DNA of 64,000 nt from Aphanomyces cochlioides. Its lineage: Eukaryota > Oomycota > Saprolegniomycetes > Saprolegniales > Verrucalvaceae. The notes beneath the pieces are model-generated. The model worked only from the letters and a program-made list of their open reading frames with translations, had not been told where the DNA came from and made no database searches. Shown in pieces: positions 45,130 through 55,664 of the stretch. The stretch spans positions 930,001-994,000 of the forward strand of contig JAHQRK010000024.1 of the NCBI GenBank assembly GCA_019828595.1, in the 5' to 3' direction. Numbering within the stretch: the stretch's first letter is position 1; each line of letters opens with the position of its first letter. A program made the translations under genes and the position numbers.

Positions 45130-45429
45130 CCTCCGACGACGAAGAATGCAAAGACAAAATTGCAATCCCACGTCGGGGAACGGCGAAGATTTCATGAGCG
45201 ACTGCGTTGCAAGCAGAAAACGAGTCATTCGGGGAGTTGCATCGACGCGATTTGCAACGTGTCCTCTCGATACATCAGTCCATTCAATTCTTTGGCAAAG
45301 GCTATCGCAGCGTCGACACAGCCTGGCAAACTAGCAAAAGAGACCAGGCCGGAGATTGGCCTGGCAAGAGCACGTCACCCCAAGCGACAGTTTTCGAGTT
45401 GACGACGCACGGGACGCGGATGCTTGGCT
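45130..45429 (-). pseudogene. Relic of the 3' part of an elicitin-repeat gene in the spacer
   Basis: In three shifting frames the minus strand gives NSKTVAWGDVLLPG, then LVSFASLPGCVDAAIAFAKE, then DVSRGHVANRVDATPRM and RFLLATQS. These match in order the closing block of the last repeat unit of the intact proteins (VVSWSDVLLPS, CIEAALAVAKN, DIVTGVDATTR, SFLVATKS). The block begins at the right-arm inner edge, so its upstream part was lost or moved. Confidence 0.75.
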
Positions 45430-45506
45430 TCCACTCGTCTTGTGTCTTGAGTAACGCGAATCTCAATCGTCGCCGTCCGATAGCACGCTATGTGGCCTTG
45501 CTCCAT
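45430..45506 (-). pseudogene. 5' stub of the methyltransferase gene (25 codons)
   Basis: Codons 1-25 are identical to 44185-44261. The match stops at the right-arm inner edge and runs into the elicitin relic. Together with its duplicated promoter region it could still be transcribed, but it can give no enzyme. Confidence 0.9.
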
Positions 45507-45964
45507 ATCGGTCACCAGTCACGCTATTGGGCCAATAAGCAGATGGCACCCCAGATCTCACACAAACAAGTTGGACATGTCCAAAGCACAATTGCTTGGA
45601 GATAACTCCAAGAGGAATCTCAAGAACATGGTCATCGCGTCTAGCTGTCAAACCCCTCGTCGATACGATCCCGACGTCTTTTGTCAAGCGTAGAGAGGTA
45701 CGTATTACGTTTCACGTTGGTTTTGGCGTCATGGAGTGATGTCTATCATTCCACAGCGCTTTCCGACGACTCTGCACTCTTGCGCTTGCTTTGGCACACC
45801 ACTAAAAACCACCAAGCAGTCCGATAAGACGGCGACATGCAGTCCGACATGCGTTTCATCATGGAAGCAGATGATGGCGGCTTAAGCAAAACGACGAGTC
45901 CAGAAATAGACCAATTCATGATGAAAACGAACACTGCAATGGCTGGTTCACTGTGCATTTCGCC

Positions 45965-48900
45965 ATGAAGGCACTCTTCGCACTTGGGATCGCGGGGGCG
46001 ACTGTCTTTGCTGCGAACTGCAGCAGTTCAGGCCTCACGTCCATGTTGAACTACTTCAAGAACGTACCTATGTCAAGGCCATGCTTGCAAGCAGGACCGT
46101 GGAATTCCACTGCCAAACCAATCGATTTCCTCTCCTCTCAGCGAGATTATATTCCCCTTGCTTGCTCCCAGAGTGCTTGCCGCTCTGACTTTGATACTGC
46201 GGTATCGAATTTTCAAAATATTCGCTGCGATGAAGCTCAAGCTCTAAGTATTGCACTCGATGGTGTCCGCAAGATTTGTCTCTCTCTGTCGGTGACATCG
46301 CCAACTGCAGCAAGATGTGAACCTAACGATTATCTCGACTTGGGAGCTCTTACTTCTCAATGTTATGGACTCGTTCCAACTGCCGCCGGCCTTCTTGATT
46401 TAGTCATGCCGGCCGACTTGTCAACCTACACGATGACATGCAATTCATCTTGCGTGACCTCGATGTTGAATCGCATCAACACTTTGCCAGATTGTGCGAC
46501 GGATTGGCAGTACTTTGGTGGAGCTCCCATGTCGACGAAAGCTGTTTACAAGACTTTTGTCAATGCAATGTGTGGCTACGACTTGTGCTACTACTGGTGG
46601 AATGGAAACGTGTCATACATATGCTCTTGGGGCGCTCCATACAATGATTTCACGTCCTGCTCGGCTCAATTGGCATCATTATATGCAACTCCATTTTCAA
46701 CGACGTGCAGCAATGCAGTCTTAAATAGATCTATGGCTTATATTCTCCAGACGACAACGCAGGGTAACTACCTTCTTCAGAGCCATCTCCTCAGCACTGA
46801 TCTGTCGTGCATGGCTGATGTTGCGACGCTTCAAGCTCGAATGACAAACGGCTGTAGTCTATCACTCCTCAGTGCCCTTCAGATTCTACAGTCAGTATGG
46901 CAAAACTCGGTCTCGTCACCAAATATCACGGTTTGCAATGCTTCAGCGACTTCCACTTTGACAGCTCTGTTGAATTCGCCTCCTTCATCGTCTTGTATGA
47001 ATTTAGGAGTTGCAGTTTCGACTTGGTTGGACGTGCTTCTGCCCAGTCGGCTGCTGAACCTGCTAACGATTGCGGCGTCATCAACATGCGTCTCCGCTGC
47101 TTTGTCTTTTGTCAAAACGTTTCCATCCTGTGAATGGATTGATGATTCCGGACTTTCTATGGGCATCAATGCATCTTCACGTTTTTCAAGCTTTCTTGTC
47201 GCTGCGGCGTCTACAATAGCAGTGCCACCAACGCTACCAACAACAATATCACCAACGAGCTGCAGTCGCCAGAGCATGCAAGCTACCTTCTCTTATTACC
47301 GAAATGTTACTCTCTCATCGGCTTGTTTAAAATTTGGTCCATGGAATGCAACAACACGACCCATCGACTTCCTAACAAGCCTCCAGTCATACATTCCACT
47401 GGCATGCTCGCAAAGCGCTTGTCGTGCAGACTTTCAAACGAGCGCATCCAATTTGGGAAGCATCTACTGCGATGAATCGAGAAGCTTAACGGATGGTATG
47501 AACAGAATTGTGAGTATTTGCAAAGCTTTGACAGTCGCCACTACCACTCGCATGTGCACCGACAGCGACGACTCATTGGATTTGGGATCTCTTCCAGCCC
47601 AATGCTTTGCGTCAATTGTGGCACCAAGGACACCTACCATCCTAGATCTTTTCTTTCCCTCCAACATGACAGCAATCAATGGAACGTGTTACACAGACTG
47701 CGCAACAGCTTTATTCAACCGCATTTCCACACTGCCCGATTGTCAAGTGGAGTGGCCAGCGTTCGCTGGTGCACCAGTGTCGCCAAAATCGCTCTACAAG
47801 ACGTACCTCAATGCCTTGTGTGGCTACGATATGTGCACGAATTATTGGTGGTACGGCTATTCTCCATACTTGTGTGGATGGAGTGCTCCATACAATGACT
47901 TTTCTTCGTGTTCGGCTGTAACAGCTTCGCTGTACTCCACTCCGTTCTCCAAGACTTGCAATCAAGCCTACAGAAACACATTTGTCAATCAAACGAATGT
48001 GACCGCTGGCATGTATATTGTCGAGACAGCACTCACTGGAAATTACTTGGTGATGAGCCGATTTCTTGCAAGTGTTCCAGCGTGTATTCTGGATGTCGTG
48101 GCTCTCGCGTACAAAGCCAATTGCTCATCAACAGTCAGTTTTGCTCTTCAGACGTTGCAAGTGGTGTGGTCGACAATTTACACATCGACAGCTAATCTTC
48201 CAAGATGCAACCAATCCAACATTACAACACTTTTGAACGCAGCTCCACCGTACTCATGTATCTCTCTAGGCCTAACGTCATGGTCTCAAGTGTTTCTTCC
48301 ATCTCACATGTCTGACTTGTCCTCTCTCTCCCAAGCCTGTGTTACTGCTGCGCTCGAGTATGCCAAGACATTTCCTGCCTGTGAATGGATCGACTTAAGT
48401 GGTGGAGAGTCTCTTGTGGGCATAAATGTGTCAACCCGTGTATCCAGCTTCCTTGTGGCCGCTCAATCTGTCTTCCGAAATTCATCCAACCTGACAACAA
48501 CACCCTCAAACTATACCCCATCAACTACTTACTACTATCCAACACCTTCCCCGTATTACTATTACCCACCACCATACACCTATTACACACCATCAACTTA
48601 CAGTCCTCCCTCAACTACAGCATCATACAGGACACCAACTCCATCAAATAGTTCGTCAACTAATAGCTCAACGAGTCCCCCCACCACGACTTCTCAATCA
48701 CCACCGTCGTCGCCATCTTCGTCACCTCCTCAATCACCACCGCCGTCATCAACCTCACCAGCATCAACTTCGTGTTTGTCATCCGATCAGTCAGCCATGT
48801 TTGCCTACTTCCAGACCCTTCCTCTCTCGTCAACTTGTCTTTCTTTTGGTCCATGGAACCAAACTGCAAAACCTACAGATTTTCTCACAACACTTCAGCC

Positions 48901-50020
48901 TTTTATTCCATTTGCCTGTTTTCAATCCTCATGCCGTGCTGACATTGCGGCCAGCGCAACAAACTTTAAGAAGATGTCTTGTGACGAAGCCCAAATGATT
49001 GGCGCAGCCATGGATGGTCTCGTATCGCTTTGTCAACGACTCCCTTTGTCTTTTTCTCTATCCACATGCACAGTTCCACCTGACATAGGATCAATGACAG
49101 TCCAATGCTTTGATATCGTCCCAGGCACAACTTCATTGTTGGATTTGATCGAGCCGTCTTCATTGTTGACGTACAACTCAATATGTAACTCCTCGGATTG
49201 CGTCGCTTCAATTGCAACTCGTATCGGTGGACTCTCCGATTGTCAAGTTAACTGGCCCACTGCTGGGAGCGCACCAATTTCACCGAAAATGCTATATTCG
49301 AGCTTCTTGTCTGGAATGTGCAGCCTTCCAGTAAGCACGACAGTCGATTATGGCATATGTCCTGGTCAGTTGGCAGCACTGTACACGACACCATTTTCTT
49401 CGGCTTGCATCGCAGCTCTCGGCGCAAAACAATACGTACTTGAGACTGCTTTCATGGGCGATTACGTACATCAAATCCAAAAGATTGCACTGAATGCTGC
49501 TTGCATGGGAGACATAGCAGTCATGAAAGCTCGTCTTGCTACCCTCAATGGCTGTGCCTCTGGCCTTGTCTTTGCATCGGAAGTGTTGCAAAAAGTGTTA
49601 GCTACATCGCATTCTGCAAACACAAGTATTCCACTCTGTACCAAAACACAATTTGCCGCTGGAACTACACTCCTTGCAAGTCCAGCATCAGCATCTTGCT
49701 ACACAAACACGACGAAAGTTGTATCATGGAGTGACGTGCTCTTGCCCAGCCACTTGGCTGACTTGGTTTCATTCGTCAACAAGACAGATTGTATCGAAGC
49801 AGCTCTAGCCGTAGCAAAAAACTTACCACCATGTGAATGGGCCGATCCAACGAGAGGAGACATTGTCACTGGCGTGGATGCAACGACAAGAGTGTCCAGT
49901 TTTCTGGTGGCTACTAAATCTGTTGCCCAGTCTACTACATCAACGTCAACAGCTTGGAAGATCGTGGCATCATCTCCATTGCTCTTCATGGCGCTTTTCT
50001 TTTCCCATGCTCTTGAATAG
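45965..50020 (+). CDS. Elicitin-repeat surface protein, 1,351 aa (right-arm copy)
   Basis: This is a mirror copy of the gene at 39674-43726 with one extra Asp codon (near 47570) and one Asn for Asp (about 49249). Layout is signal peptide 1-17, units at about 18-440, 445-845 and 935-1325, Tyr/Pro/Ser-rich linker at about 845-935 (48480-48775), and a hydrophobic C terminus ending in HALE. ATG 45965 is chosen over a GTG 12 bases upstream because it begins the signal peptide. Both copies have complete frames, so both may be expressed. No introns are seen, unlike most housekeeping genes around. Confidence 0.9.
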   Translation: MKALFALGIAGATVFAANCSSSGLTSMLNYFKNVPMSRPCLQAGPWNSTAKPIDFLSSQRDYIPLACSQSACRSDFDTAVSNFQNIRCDEAQALSIALDGVRKICLSLSVTSPTAARCEPNDYLDLGALTSQCYGLVPTAAGLLDLVMPADLSTYTMTCNSSCVTSMLNRINTLPDCATDWQYFGGAPMSTKAVYKTFVNAMCGYDLCYYWWNGNVSYICSWGAPYNDFTSCSAQLASLYATPFSTTCSNAVLNRSMAYILQTTTQGNYLLQSHLLSTDLSCMADVATLQARMTNGCSLSLLSALQILQSVWQNSVSSPNITVCNASATSTLTALLNSPPSSSCMNLGVAVSTWLDVLLPSRLLNLLTIAASSTCVSAALSFVKTFPSCEWIDDSGLSMGINASSRFSSFLVAAASTIAVPPTLPTTISPTSCSRQSMQATFSYYRNVTLSSACLKFGPWNATTRPIDFLTSLQSYIPLACSQSACRADFQTSASNLGSIYCDESRSLTDGMNRIVSICKALTVATTTRMCTDSDDSLDLGSLPAQCFASIVAPRTPTILDLFFPSNMTAINGTCYTDCATALFNRISTLPDCQVEWPAFAGAPVSPKSLYKTYLNALCGYDMCTNYWWYGYSPYLCGWSAPYNDFSSCSAVTASLYSTPFSKTCNQAYRNTFVNQTNVTAGMYIVETALTGNYLVMSRFLASVPACILDVVALAYKANCSSTVSFALQTLQVVWSTIYTSTANLPRCNQSNITTLLNAAPPYSCISLGLTSWSQVFLPSHMSDLSSLSQACVTAALEYAKTFPACEWIDLSGGESLVGINVSTRVSSFLVAAQSVFRNSSNLTTTPSNYTPSTTYYYPTPSPYYYYPPPYTYYTPSTYSPPSTTASYRTPTPSNSSSTNSSTSPPTTTSQSPPSSPSSSPPQSPPPSSTSPASTSCLSSDQSAMFAYFQTLPLSSTCLSFGPWNQTAKPTDFLTTLQPFIPFACFQSSCRADIAASATNFKKMSCDEAQMIGAAMDGLVSLCQRLPLSFSLSTCTVPPDIGSMTVQCFDIVPGTTSLLDLIEPSSLLTYNSICNSSDCVASIATRIGGLSDCQVNWPTAGSAPISPKMLYSSFLSGMCSLPVSTTVDYGICPGQLAALYTTPFSSACIAALGAKQYVLETAFMGDYVHQIQKIALNAACMGDIAVMKARLATLNGCASGLVFASEVLQKVLATSHSANTSIPLCTKTQFAAGTTLLASPASASCYTNTTKVVSWSDVLLPSHLADLVSFVNKTDCIEAALAVAKNLPPCEWADPTRGDIVTGVDATTRVSSFLVATKSVAQSTTSTSTAWKIVASSPLLFMALFFSHALE

Positions 50021-50334
50021 ATTCTTCTCAATGCACATTCCGCATCTGAATGCATTGTATTTGTCGTAAAGTTAGGGCAAACAGCGTCAAGTCATCTCAG
50101 GTGTCATTTGGTGCATAGCCCTTCCTATCACTGGATAGGTATAGCTTGGCTTCTTCGTAGATTATGTGAATTTTTGTCAACCTCATATCGCCGTGAATAA
50201 TAGTGCTGCTATTGAGTCAAAGTTTTGTTAATGTGTGATGATTCAGGATGCGAAGTCCTTCTTGCACCCTTGAGTCTGCTACGACCAAATACGATTTGAT
50301 TGCTGGTTTACACTGTCTATGTCGACGAGTTCAT

Positions 50335-50975
50335 ATGTCAGCCATATTTGCGTATTACCAGAGCACTCTCTCGGCATCGTGCCTTTCTCTTGGTCAGTGA
50401 AGCCAAACAGTCAAACCTACTTATTTTCGCACGACTTCAACAATTGTGACGAGCTGAAGCCAGAGCTATACGCTTCAGTATGTAGGATGGGATATGGCGA
50501 AGCTAATGCAATTGGAGATGCTATTCGATGCCTCCGTTTCTTGTGTTAAAGACTCCATTAGGTTTTGAATCAAGGTCAACGTTCAAGCATCCTCTAATCA
50601 AGTTATCAGTCTGGAACGTGCAGCCGAGAATCTGCGTCAATCTCAAGTGTAAATTCTTCATGTAGCACCAATCATACTGAAGTTTTTTTTTTTGGTGATG
50701 TGCTCTTGCCCAGCTACTTGACTGGCTTAGCTCCGTCGCCAACAAGACAGATTGCCTGGAAGTCGCATTGACCATGACCAAGAACTTTCCGTTGTGTGAA
50801 TGGGCTAATCTAGTGGCGTTGATGCAAGAAATAGACTGTCAAATTTTCTGCTAGCAGCGCATTCATTCAAACATGCCACAACGTCAACTTTACCAGCCTG
50901 GAGGAAAAACTCGAGATCTCCGTTGATCTGTCACGTGTTTGCACTTGCCCTTGTGATTTTTTCACGGAGATATTG
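50335..50975 (+). pseudogene. Collapsed relic of an elicitin-repeat unit (right-arm copy)
   Basis: At about 50337-50430 the frame reads MSAIFAYYQSTLSASCLSLG, a stop, then SQTVKPTYF, matching the opening of unit 3 of the intact protein (SAMFAYFQT...CLSFGPWNQTAKPTDF). At 50690-50960 shifting frames give GDVLLPSYLTGLA, NKTDCLEVALTMTKN, LCEWAN, VDARNRLSNFLLAAHS and a hydrophobic tail, matching the end of unit 3. About 250 residues between them are missing. Confidence 0.8.
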
Positions 50976-51825
50976 ATGCAGCCACGAAATGATTCAAGCA
51001 AGTGCAACGTGTCAAAGCACGACAAATATGTGTTTGCAACGAAAGCAGTTCATCCCATTGCGAGCTCTAGAGTCAATGGCGTGTTTATCGTGCACATGAC
51101 AACTCGCCGCAGTTCGCACCTGAATCCGTTATCCTGTCGTTGGAACGGTCGCCAAATATAGCTTTCTCATTGCTTTTAGCGATTGGTTGATGCAAAGCCG
51201 CGATTCACTTCCAGTGTTGCAAACAGGGAATACACATTCTCTTGGAAAAACTTTCTTAGTCGTGTTCAGTAAAGCTTTTTGATCGCCCAAGATTCTCAAC
51301 TTTCCTCGAGTTTAATTTTGGAATGATTTACCCTGGCGAGGAAGGCTCTGCTTATCTCGAACCAGTTTGATGTCTACTCATCGCTGCATCTTGTCCACAT
51401 AAGTTTCAGCACTGACCTCCTCAGGCAGAACTCGAAATTCTCTCGCTCTGTGTTGATCGATTGTATGCGCTATGATATACTTTGAATTCCTTTGACTCAT
51501 TAAAATTGAAATCACATGCGAGACATGTTCGCCTGCTTGTCTTGTGAACTTTTCTATTTAGATCGGGTATTAATTATCCTGAGAGGAGTGCTTTACAATT
51601 CTCGTCTAGATATTTCTGTCAAGGAATGTTGACTTGATCAAGAGCCATCCATCCACATGGCTCAAAGAATGCACGACGGTGTAGTATCAGCTCACTAACA
51701 GTAAGCTCGTAGCAAAAAAATCATTTGAGCAACTACGGCCGCGCGGATATGATGTGTGAGTTCTTAAAATAGGCACATCGCAACTCATGGGCGAACTCGT
51801 GTGAAGTCTCACTCTTCACTTTACC
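50976..51825. other. Upstream region of elicitin-repeat gene copy 3 (within the arm)
   Basis: This 850-bp stretch has no supported gene. A 62-codon open frame (50973-51161) has no family features. It is mirrored at 37868-38717. Confidence 0.4.
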
Positions 51826-54800
51826 ATGAAGACTCTCGTTGCATTGGTCGTGTATGGTGTGATCACCTCTGCTGCCAATTGCTCCAGTGCCGGGCTCTTG
51901 TCCACTCTGAACTACTTCAAGAATGTTACTTTGTCCGCGGCATGCTTGTCAGTTGGTCCGTGGAACACCAGTACTAAACCCATTGATTTCCTCACGTCGC
52001 TTCGAGACTATATCCCCCTTGCATGTACACAGAGCGCCTGTCGGAACGACATTGCTTTCGCTGCCACAATTTTTCAAGGCATTTCATGCGATGAAGCTCA
52101 AGCAATTGGTCTCGCTCTGAATGGTATTGGTAATATATGTCCATCATTGACGTTGGCGAATTCGACGGCAACAAGATGCTCCACTTCAGATTCAATGGAT
52201 TTAGGAACTATCACCGCTCAATGTTATGGCCTCATTCCGAATGCAACCATTTTTTCCGATGTTATCATGCCGACTGATTTGTCGTCTTTCTATAATACCT
52301 GCAGTGATTCTTGCTTGACCTCCATGCTCAATCGCATCGCCAAATTGCCAACTTGTGTAACCTACTGCCAGCCTTTGGTGGAGCTCCAATATCGATGCAG
52401 ACCGTTTATCAGACTTATATCTATTCAATGTGTCGCAAGAATTTGTGCTATGACTATTGGGGCAGTGCGTATTTGTGTTCTTGGTATGCGCCAAACAATG
52501 ACTATACGTCATGCTCATCTCAATTGGCAACAATATATACAACACGATTTTCTACGTCGTGTAGGAATGCAGTCTTTAACGGCTCGATGGCTTATATTCT
52601 CCAGACGAGCACGCAAGGCAACTATCTACTCCAGAGTCACCGCCTTGGAATCGAACCATTGTGCCGGGCTGACGTCGCTGCATTGCCCTCACAACTTACC
52701 AATAATTGCACGTCACCACTCGCGAGTGGCCTGCAAATTTTGCAAACAGTATGGCAAAACAATATATCATACCCCAATATCTCGATCTGCAATGCCTCGT
52801 TGACTGTTGCTTTGAACGCACTCTTGGCCTCTCCACCCCCACCAGTATGTGCAAATTTGGGTGTGAACGTTGCCACTTGGTTAGTTGTGTTGCTACCTGC
52901 TCGCTCGACTGACTTACTAAATATTTCCTCGTCGTCGGCTTGTTTCTCTGCCGCAATGAATTTTGTCAAGTCTTTTCCATCTTGAGAGTGGCTTGACGCT
53001 TCAGGATTGCCTATGGGTATGAATGCATCCACGCGATTTTCAAGTTTCCTTGTCGCCGCGAATAATACCTTGCCGCCACCAGTACCAACAACAATGTCCC
53101 CTTCAAGTTGCAATCAACCAAGTACGCAAGCACTTTTTTTCGTACTACCAAAACCAGACGCTCTCGTCAGTATGCTCACAATATTTACCGTGGAGTACGA
53201 CAGTAAGATCTATCGACTTTTTGTCAACCCTTCAATCGTTTATCCCCCTTGCATGCTCGCAAAGCACTTGCCGGGCTGACTTGAAGCTAGCACTAACAAC
53301 GTAGCAAGCCTCAACTGTGACGAAGCTAAAATTTTATCGGTTGGCATGAGCAAAATTGTTAGCATATGCAAGACGTTGACAGTTGCAACGAATTCGAGCA
53401 TGTGCTCCGATTCAGAATCATTTGATATGGGACCCCTTCCATTGGCGTGCGCTAACTCCATTGCAACTACGACTATACCTAAAGTACTTGATATCATTTT
53501 TACTCCCAATTTGACTGCAATCGATGGAATCTGTACGCATGATTGCTTGAAAGCGCTCATTAGCCGCATCAATACTACCCTCCCAAACTGTCAAGTAGAA
53601 TGGCCCTACCTTGCTCGTGCGCCAGTGTCGCCAAAAATGCTCTACAAGACATATCTCAATGCAGTATACGGCTACGACATTTGCTTTGGCTACATTTATT
53701 GGTATGGATCTTGGTCAGAACTGTGTGCTTGGAACGCGACTTCAAATAATTTTTCATTGTGTTCGGCTCAGCTGGCGTCACTCTACTCAGTTCCATTTTC
53801 CTCGACGTGCTACCAAGCATATAAGAACACTTTCGGCAATCAGACAATCCTACTGGGAAGAATGAACATAATTGAGACGGTACTAACAGGTCTTGATTTT
53901 GTGAAGAGTCGATTCCTCGCTGCAAGAATTAACTGCCCGTCGTCAATCAGTGTTGGCTTCAAAACACTACGAACCATTTGGTCAACTAATTACACCCCAA
54001 CGCCAGGGTTGAACAAATGCAACCAAAGCACGCTGGCAACCCTGTTGAGTGCCCCACTGCCATATGCCTGCTACTCTAATGGCTTTTCATCGTGGACTCA
54101 AGTGTTTTTACCGTACAATTTATCAAGTTTATCATCCATTCCTCGAGCTTGTGCCATTGCTGCACTTGCTTATACCGATACATTCCCGGCATGCGAATGG
54201 ATCGACGAGGACGTTGGTGAGACACTAGTTGGAATCAATATTTCGACACGAGTCTCGAGCTTTCTGGTCGCAGCACAAAACTTGCCTCGCCCAAGCTTAA
54301 CTATTTCGCTTCCTACTTCTAGCCCACTATTATATTACTACCCCACTCCAGCACCTACAAACTACTACCCCTCTTCATCGCCTTCTACGCTCCCGTCATG
54401 TTACTGGGCAACAAACAGCGAGTCTGCTCTGTTCAAAAATTACCAGAGTGTTAATCTATCCTCGGTATGCCTTGCGTTTGGCCCATGGGATCAAGGCACT
54501 CGGGCTATCGATTTTATCTGGCGCTACCCAGATTACATTCCATTGGCATGTTTCCAACCTGCGTGCCGAGCAGATATTGAGGCAAGTGCAGCAAACTTTG
54601 GTAGCCTGTCGTGCGCTGAATCATTGGAAATGACACTTGAACTGAGTGGCCTTCTTTCTCTCTGCCAGAGGCTTTCTCTTGCCCTTGACGAACCACTTTG
54701 TGACGACTGGCCCAATTTGGGTTCGATACCTTCTGAATGCGTTGGTGTTGCAACTTCCGGCTCGACTACTTTTTTAGAGCTGATCCGCTCTGATAACCTT

Positions 54801-55664
54801 GCAGCCATGGACCGAATCACGTGTTACTCGATGAGCTGCACAGCTACGATATCTGACAGTATTAACTCACTCCCTGACTGTAAAATGGAGCTTCAACTTG
54901 CTGGTGGAGCACCCATTTCTCCGAAAATGCTCTACTCAAGCACCTTCACAGCATTTTGCAACAGCAGCGCTCTGGCAAAAGTAGATTACAACTCATGTTC
55001 ATCTCAACTTGCAGCTCTCTACACGATACCATTTTCTAAAACTTGCAATATGGTGTTATCTAGTATTCCCATGAAATTGTACGTCCTCCAGACTGCATTT
55101 ACGGGTGATTATATCCATCAGGCTCAGAAGATTGCCGCGACGCCTGCTTGTATGCAAGACGTTGCTGTTATGAGAGAACGCCTGGCAAATGTCTCTAGCT
55201 GTGCACCAGATCTTGTGTTTGCATCAAACGAACTCCAGAAAGTTCTTACCACGACGTACATCAGTGACCGAAATCTTCCACTTTGCTCAGAATCACAGAT
55301 TTCCTCTGGAATTAGTCTCCTGAAAACTTCGGCGGCGGCGTCATGCACATTCAACTCGAAAAGACCTACATGGACAAATATTCTTTTGCCAGACCATTTG
55401 TCCGACTTGGCGAAATTCGTGAACAATACTGATTGCGTAGATGCTGCATTAGCGATTGCAAAGTCCTTGCCCAATTGCGAATGGGCCAGTGTTACCAACG
55501 GGGATATCATCACCGGTGTTAATGTGGCAACTCGAACATCAAGTTTTCTATTAGCAGCGCAGTCTGTGAATGAGACTACGTCGACATCTTTGGCTGTACG
55601 ACGTGGATTGACGTCCTCATTGTCGATTGCCGTTCTAGCAACACTTGTGTTGCGGTGGTTGTAG
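51826..55664 (+). pseudogene. Elicitin-repeat gene copy 3, broken in its first half
   Basis: ATG 51826 starts a signal peptide and unit 1. The frame shifts near 52365 (just before the GGAP block), an in-frame TGA replaces a conserved Cys codon at about 52984, a T-run near 53130 shifts the frame again, and another shift follows at about 53290. From 53346 to 55664 the frame is open for 772 codons and covers the rest of unit 2, a Tyr/Pro linker (about 54300-54400) and unit 3 with a hydrophobic C terminus. The first 264 bp belong to the palindrome arm. The clean 3' half suggests recent loss, or gene conversion with paralogues. Confidence 0.85.

Larger units (their letters stand above)
45430..52089. 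repeat. Right arm of the giant inverted repeat (6,660 bp)
   Basis: Reverse complement of 37604-44261. The inner edge is fixed by the last shared bases (GAGTGGA in the left reading) and the outer edge by the shared CATTTCATGC, after which left and right differ completely. Confidence 0.95.

Noticed and set aside
37604..52089. Palindrome read as a composite transposon with long terminal inverted repeats
   Set aside because: No transposase or integrase is present, no target-site duplication was found at the outer edges, and the outer edges cut through gene sequence.
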